Below the pieces are notes generated by a model. That model was not told the origin of the DNA, searched no databases, and worked only from the letters and a program-made list of their open reading frames with translations. Source: Flavobacteriales bacterium (GTDB taxonomy: Bacteria; Bacteroidota; Bacteroidia; Flavobacteriales; BACL11). From it: 45,090 bases of DNA. This document shows positions 39,939 to 45,090 of the stretch, one piece after another; within the stretch, counting starts at the first letter, position 1, and each line of letters opens with the position of its first letter. The stretch lies in NCBI GenBank assembly GCA_002696275.1, contig NZRO01000046.1, positions 8,578 through 53,667 on the forward strand, read 5' to 3'. The translations under genes were made by a program, and so were the position numbers.

Positions 39939-40925
39939 AATGTCATATAAATCATCCAAATTTGGAGAAAGAATCATTTCTATTCTTCTATTCATTTTTC
40001 TTCCTTCAACAGATTCATTTGTAGCAATAGGATTGTGTTCTCCTCTACCAGCAGCAGTAAGTTGTAAAGGATCTAATCCTGTATTCTTTAATAATATTTT
40101 CACAACAGAAGTAGCTCTCATAACACTTAAGTCCCAGTTGTCCTTTATTGCTCCTCTACCACTGGACTGTACATTGTCAGTATGGCCTTCTACTAATATT
40201 TCAAGCTCTTGTTGACTTACCAGTGCCGATGATAATTTATTTAACGCGTTAACACCAGTCTGATTAACAACATATTTACCTGAAGCAAATAATAAGTCTT
40301 CCTCTAAAGAAATATAAATTTTACCATTCCTTTGTTCAATGGTTAATCCATCTCCTTCTAATCCGGTTAGGGCTTTTTGTACTTTGTTCTTTATGGAAGT
40401 TACTAAAGAGTCTTTTTGGTGGATAATTTTTTCTAATTCACGAACTCTTGCTGATCTTTCATCTAAATCCTCTTGAGCTTTGTTTAATTCTCGTTCTTTA
40501 TTTTGTAAATCTTTAGATAGTTTATTCAACTCATCTTCTTTATCAAGAAGCATACTTTGAGCCTCATCTAATTGTTCTAATAGTCGTTTAGTTTCTTGTG
40601 CTTTCTCTGACATTTGTCTACTGTTTTGACTTACTAATAAGTCGTAAGCGATATTTAATTCGTCAAATTTAGCTTGCAATAATTTTAGCGCGTTTCCATT
40701 TTGTATAGAATCATTTCTTAATACATAAATTCTATCCTTCAATAAACGAATATTTGCATTAAGCTCTTCTACCTGATCAGAAAGTTTTAAGTTTTCCTTT
40801 TCTTGATTAGATAAATTCCTTTGAGTGTTTTCAAAATCGGAAACTAATGCATTATGTATTTTTGGACTAACACATCCAGATATTAATAAAGTAATTATTG
40901 TAAAAATTAAGAATGAATTTCTCAT
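39927..40925 (-). CDS. OmpA-family lipoprotein with long coiled coil
   Basis: lipobox ISGC; heptad-rich middle; OmpA motif LVEGHTDNVQ...NWDLSVMRATSVVKIL...NRRIEMIL. Confidence 0.92.
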   Translation of the reverse strand: MRNSFLIFTIITLLISGCVSPKIHNALVSDFENTQRNLSNQEKENLKLSDQVEELNANIRLLKDRIYVLRNDSIQNGNALKLLQAKFDELNIAYDLLVSQNSRQMSEKAQETKRLLEQLDEAQSMLLDKEDELNKLSKDLQNKERELNKAQEDLDERSARVRELEKIIHQKDSLVTSIKNKVQKALTGLEGDGLTIEQRNGKIYISLEEDLLFASGKYVVNQTGVNALNKLSSALVSQQELEILVEGHTDNVQSSGRGAIKDNWDLSVMRATSVVKILLKNTGLDPLQLTAAGRGEHNPIATNESVEGRKMNRRIEMILSPNLDDLYDILEE

Positions 40926-41020
40926 ATTATACTGATTTTGTAATACATATCAAATTTACAAAGCAAGCATATTGATAATTAGATCAAAAAAATAACTTAT
41001 CAACATAATTTTTTAATAGT

Positions 41021-41338
41021 TTATTTTTTCCAATACCCATCTATCCAAATGTATCCTCCGTGAGTTTCTTTCCACCTTCCAGATGCCCACTGACGATGTC
41101 TTTTTTTCCATTTTCCCTTGATCCAAACATATCGTCCTTTTCTTAAGCTCCATTTCCAATGACCCGGTACCCATATATAGTTTCTCTTTAACTTATTAGG
41201 TTTTGTAATTATAATTCTTGGTTTGTTTGGTCTTACTTTTACCACTTTATTATTGTGTTTTATATCAACTTTCTGAGCATTTGTTGTTGTGGTAGAAAGA
41301 AAGAATCCAAGCAAAATCGTAAAAAATATTTTTTTCAT
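41021..41338 (-). CDS. small exported YXWGXW-type aromatic-repeat protein
   Basis: signal peptide ending TTNAQ; tandem YIWVPGHWKW / YVWIKGKWKK / WASGRWKE / YIWIDGYWKK. Confidence 0.8.
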   Translation of the reverse strand: MKKIFFTILLGFFLSTTTTNAQKVDIKHNNKVVKVRPNKPRIIITKPNKLKRNYIWVPGHWKWSLRKGRYVWIKGKWKKRHRQWASGRWKETHGGYIWIDGYWKK

Positions 41339-41388
41339 GTAATTTTGTTTTAAATTATTATTTTTATGACTTCTAAAAATATAAACAA

Positions 41389-41961
41389 ATGAATATTATA
41401 AAGAACTATTTTTTAAAAGGATTATTATATTCAGTTCCTGTGGCAGTTACTTGCTGGGTTATTATAGAATCTTATAATTTTCTAGACGGAATCATAGGAA
41501 ATCATCTTCCTAATAGGTTGCAAATTCCATTTTTAGGTATCTTTGTTATGTTTTTACTCATCACATTGTTTGGGTACATAGGAACTAAAGTTATTTCATC
41601 TCCAATTACTTCCATATTTAAAGATTTATTGAATAAAGCTCCCTTATTAAAAACTATTTATTCGTCTGTAAAAGATTTAATGAATACATTTGTCGGACAA
41701 AAAAAGGGATTTTCAGAACCTGTATTGGTAAAAGTATATGAAAATTCAACAATAGAAAGAATTGGATTTATTACTAATGAAGATGTGGAGTCTTTAAAGA
41801 TTAAGAAAGGTAAAGTACTTATATATATGCCACATTCATATGCTATATCTGGACAGCTTTTTGTAGTTGAAAAAAAATATGTTACTCGAATTGATCAGCC
41901 AGCTTCAGAGGTTATGAAGCTCATAATTTCTGGAGGTGTAACCGATATTGATGATAATTAA
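41389..41961 (+). CDS. DUF502 family membrane protein
   Basis: two N-terminal TM segments; LKTIYSSVKDLMNTFVG; MPHSYAISGQLFVV. Confidence 0.88.
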   Translation: MNIIKNYFLKGLLYSVPVAVTCWVIIESYNFLDGIIGNHLPNRLQIPFLGIFVMFLLITLFGYIGTKVISSPITSIFKDLLNKAPLLKTIYSSVKDLMNTFVGQKKGFSEPVLVKVYENSTIERIGFITNEDVESLKIKKGKVLIYMPHSYAISGQLFVVEKKYVTRIDQPASEVMKLIISGGVTDIDDN

Positions 41962-41973
41962 AACCTAAATCTA

Positions 41974-44214
41974 ATGATAAACAAAACACTAACAATTATA
42001 ACAATAATCATACTGACAAGTACAGATTTATTTAGTAGTGATACAATAACTATAAGATCTCATGACCACGTTGACATGACATGGTACGGTAATTATGATA
42101 AAGTTGCAGTTTTTCCTGAGGGATCAGAAACTTATAGAAAAATATATTTACATTATACTATGGGGTGTCCCTCAAGCGGATGCGCTCCTTATGATTATAC
42201 AACAAAAATTGAAGTTCTTCATAAAACCGGAGATATTGATTCAACTCTTCAACAAACACCTTATTTTACCGTTAATGGTAATACATTAGATACTTTATAT
42301 ATAACTGACACATCATATATTTACTTTTGGGATACATTATCAAATAGTACAGATTCAATGCTATCAACTCAATTACAAGTAATCAATTTTAGTGATTCCC
42401 TTAACCCTACAGTACCTACTGATACTAGTTATTATTACCCGTCTAGATATTATAATTTCCTTTTTGACTCTACAGGAGTTATTTATGATTCAATTTATGT
42501 CCAGCCAACTAATATGATATTGAATGGCATTCATTCTTGGTACTCGTATTTTGACGTAATTGAAAAATATGAGATAGCTAGAGTTATTACTCCTTATGGG
42601 GGGAATATTCCCTCAAACTATGCGTTTAAACATATTTTTGATATTACAGATTTTGCATCTATATTAAAAGATTCAGTAAAAATACGTGCACATTATAGCG
42701 GATGGGGAAATGGTTGGAGCGCTACATTGGATTTTGAATTTATTAAAGGAGTGCCTCCTAGAAATGTTAACAGTTTACAAAATATTTATTCAGGAAGTTA
42801 TTCTTATTTGAATTCATCGGATTTTGAAAATAATAAACTTACCCCTAAGACCTTTTGGATTAAACCAAATACTGAGCAAGCAATGGTTAAAATGACAACT
42901 ACAGGTCACGGGTTCGATAATAATATTAATGCGGCTGAATTCAAGCCAATTGATTATTTTGTAAATATTAATGGAAACCTTACTCACACACAATTTAATT
43001 GGAACGAGAATTGTGGAGAAAACCCAATATATCCATATTATGAAAATCCCAATGGTGGATATATTCATACATGGATTTTGGATAGGGCCAATTGGTGTCC
43101 AGGCCTAAGGGCAAAATCATTTGATCATGAAATTACTCAGTTTATAGTTCCGTCAGACTCTTTGGAAATTAATGTTGATTTTCAAAGTTATACTTGGTCA
43201 GGTTCTCAAACACCATCTTATATTGTTGAATGTCAGCTTTTTCAATATCAAGGAAGTAATTTTAATAACTCTGTAGAAATTACTGACATAATTAAACCAT
43301 CAAAAAAGGATGAGTATTCAAGATTTAATCCTACTTGTGGAAAACCGTTAATTGAAATTAGAAATTATGGTTCCTCAACATTAAATAATGCGGAGATTAT
43401 CTATGGAATTAAAGGAGGAGCTACTCATACATTTAATTGGTCAGGGAGTTTAGATTTTTTAGAGAGCGAACAAGTAGAATTACCCTTGTTGGATAACTGG
43501 TATGGAACAAAAGATGTTTTTTATGTACAGTTAAAAAACCCCAATGGCCAAGCTGATGACTATGATGCTAATAACTATATGGAATCATCATTTGATCATG
43601 TTCCTCAATATCAAAATAAAATTGCTGTATGGACACAAATAAATAATGGTGTTATTAATTCTTGGACTAACGAATCTGAGACATCATGGGAATTTTTTAA
43701 AGACGATGGTAGTTTATTTGCAGCGTCTCAACAAATGTTTTTAGGAGCTGTGCCTCAAAACCAATATAGAGATACTATTGAATTTGAATCAGGCTGTTAT
43801 ACTTTTAAGGTGTCAGATATTGGTGAAAATGGTTTAGATTATGGATATAATAATGATGGTGTTGGAAGTATAAAACTTAGAAATGTTCCAGGTACTACGT
43901 TTAAGGATTTTCACCCAGATTTTGGATCAAATATAATACATAACTTTAGAGTAGGATCAATTTTATCTAATGATCAAATTATCGAACAATTAATTATTTA
44001 TCCAATACCCGCTACCAATGAGATTATTATTGAATTTGCGTTGGGTAATTTTGTAGCCCTTGAAATTTTAGATAACACCGGAAGAGTAATAAGGGAGATA
44101 AATTCAATTACTAATAAATCTCAAATAAAAATTGATATAAGTAATTTTTCAAAAGGAGTTTATTTTGTTGCTTCTAAAGATAAAAAGATGTTCAAGAAGT
44201 TTATAAAACAATAG
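41974..44214 (+). CDS. peptide-N-glycosidase F-like secreted protein with T9SS type-A C-terminal sorting domain
   Basis: YEIARVITPYGG...FDITDFASIL...LDFEFIKGVPPRNV and TTGHGFDNNINAAEF are PNGase F-like; C-terminal LIIYPIPATNEIIIEF...SKGVYFVASKDKKMFKKFIKQ. Confidence 0.85.
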   Translation: MINKTLTIITIIILTSTDLFSSDTITIRSHDHVDMTWYGNYDKVAVFPEGSETYRKIYLHYTMGCPSSGCAPYDYTTKIEVLHKTGDIDSTLQQTPYFTVNGNTLDTLYITDTSYIYFWDTLSNSTDSMLSTQLQVINFSDSLNPTVPTDTSYYYPSRYYNFLFDSTGVIYDSIYVQPTNMILNGIHSWYSYFDVIEKYEIARVITPYGGNIPSNYAFKHIFDITDFASILKDSVKIRAHYSGWGNGWSATLDFEFIKGVPPRNVNSLQNIYSGSYSYLNSSDFENNKLTPKTFWIKPNTEQAMVKMTTTGHGFDNNINAAEFKPIDYFVNINGNLTHTQFNWNENCGENPIYPYYENPNGGYIHTWILDRANWCPGLRAKSFDHEITQFIVPSDSLEINVDFQSYTWSGSQTPSYIVECQLFQYQGSNFNNSVEITDIIKPSKKDEYSRFNPTCGKPLIEIRNYGSSTLNNAEIIYGIKGGATHTFNWSGSLDFLESEQVELPLLDNWYGTKDVFYVQLKNPNGQADDYDANNYMESSFDHVPQYQNKIAVWTQINNGVINSWTNESETSWEFFKDDGSLFAASQQMFLGAVPQNQYRDTIEFESGCYTFKVSDIGENGLDYGYNNDGVGSIKLRNVPGTTFKDFHPDFGSNIIHNFRVGSILSNDQIIEQLIIYPIPATNEIIIEFALGNFVALEILDNTGRVIREINSITNKSQIKIDISNFSKGVYFVASKDKKMFKKFIKQ

Positions 44215-45090
44215 ATGAAATATTGTAATTCATTAACAAAATATTCTCGATTTAAAACACGAGAAGTAAAGGTTGGAAATTTAGTGTTTGGAGGTGATAA
44301 TCCCATCCATATACAATCCATGACTACAACCGATACAATGGATACGGAAGCTACAGTTGCTGAGTCTATAAGAATGATAGAGGCGGGATGTAAATTAGTA
44401 AGAATAACCACACCTAGTAAGAAAGAAGCTGAGAATCTACAAATTATAAAAGATCAGTTAAGATTAAGAGGGTATTTCACTCCTATTGTTGCGGATATTC
44501 ATTACACTCCAAATGCAGCTGAAATTGCAGCCAGAATCGTAGAAAAAGTTAGGGTAAATCCTGGTAATTACGCTGATAAAAAGAAATTTGAGGAAATTGA
44601 ATATACAGATGAAAGTTATCTTGTAGAATTAGAAAGAATAAGAGAAAAATTCACCCCTCTTGTAAGAATCTGTAAAGCACATGGAACAGCTATGAGAATT
44701 GGAACTAATCACGGATCTCTTTCTGATAGAATTTTAAGTAGATATGGAGACACTCCTAAAGGAATGGTAGAATCTGCTATGGAGTTTTTGCGCATCTGTA
44801 GATCTGAAAATTTCCATAATATTATTCTTTCCATGAAAGCTTCTAATACTAGAGTAATGGTTCAAGCTTATAGATTACTAGTTGCTGAAATGATAAACGA
44901 AGGGATGGACTATCCTTTGCATTTAGGAGTAACAGAAGCAGGAGAAGGAGAAGATGGAAGAATAAAATCTGCAGTTGGAATTGGGACACTACTCTCTGAC
45001 GGTATAGGAGATACAATTAGGGTTTCTTTAACAGAAGCGCCCGAGTTTGAAATGCCAGTAGCTCAACAGTTACTTTCACATTTTGATGGA
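44215..45090 (+). CDS. ispG: 4-hydroxy-3-methylbut-2-en-1-yl diphosphate synthase, 3' truncated by window end
   Basis: ATG directly after the upstream stop; [63 protein letters not shown]; reading frame open to 45090. Confidence 0.95.
   Translation, partial: MKYCNSLTKYSRFKTREVKVGNLVFGGDNPIHIQSMTTTDTMDTEATVAESIRMIEAGCKLVRITTPSKKEAENLQIIKDQLRLRGYFTPIVADIHYTPNAAEIAARIVEKVRVNPGNYADKKKFEEIEYTDESYLVELERIREKFTPLVRICKAHGTAMRIGTNHGSLSDRILSRYGDTPKGMVESAMEFLRICRSENFHNIILSMKASNTRVMVQAYRLLVAEMINEGMDYPLHLGVTEAGEGEDGRIKSAVGIGTLLSDGIGDTIRVSLTEAPEFEMPVAQQLLSHFDG

Noticed and set aside
39910-40215. Plus-strand ORF 39910-40215 (101 aa)
   Set aside because: Antisense to the OmpA domain; no independent support.
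40937-40962. TTTGTAA...TTACAAA inverted repeat upstream of the OmpA lipoprotein gene
   Set aside because: AT-rich 7-bp arms with a 12-nt spacer; could be an operator but too weak without conservation data.
42095-42289. Plus-strand ORF 42095-42289
   Set aside because: Out-of-frame ORF inside the PNGase F-like gene.
44160-44411. Minus-strand ORF 44160-44411
   Set aside because: Antisense to the ispG 5' end and the PNGase F-like CTD.
1-45090. CRISPR arrays, transposases, integrases, phage genes, known defence systems
   Set aside because: No regularly spaced repeats or diagnostic protein motifs seen anywhere in the window.

Overview
The window is a 45 kb AT-rich chromosomal segment. Gene content points to a marine-type Bacteroidota/Flavobacteriia: T9SS sorting domains, PorP/SprF, DUF4270, a futalosine-pathway gene and TAnnTTTG promoter boxes. 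It is almost fully coding, with about 42 genes and mostly core metabolism: cysS, asnS, rpoN, dxs, the yceD-rpmF-plsX-fabH-accB-accC lipid operon, pdxA, an M17 aminopeptidase, mqnC, ribE, dCMP deaminase, ctpA, glmS, panC, rfaE2, radA, and ispG truncated by the window edge. Accessory loci of interest are: (i) an M23 peptidase / giant type-B T9SS adhesin / PorP-SprF / PD40-OmpA gene block; (ii) a one-domain voltage-gated ion channel with a eukaryotic Cav-like TGEDW pore motif, next to an orphan protein with a textbook EF-hand loop; (iii) a PNGase F-like T9SS protein; (iv) a glutaminyl-cyclase-like lipoprotein, with most predicted SPI-exported proteins in the window carrying Gln at the mature +1 position; (v) several near-perfect palindromes just upstream of start codons, including a Fur-box-geometry palindrome over the promoter of a Fur-family regulator. 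I saw no tRNA, rRNA, CRISPR array, transposase, integrase or phage gene. The best candidate for something undescribed is the channel plus EF-hand pair. It is inference from sequence and not a demonstrated system.
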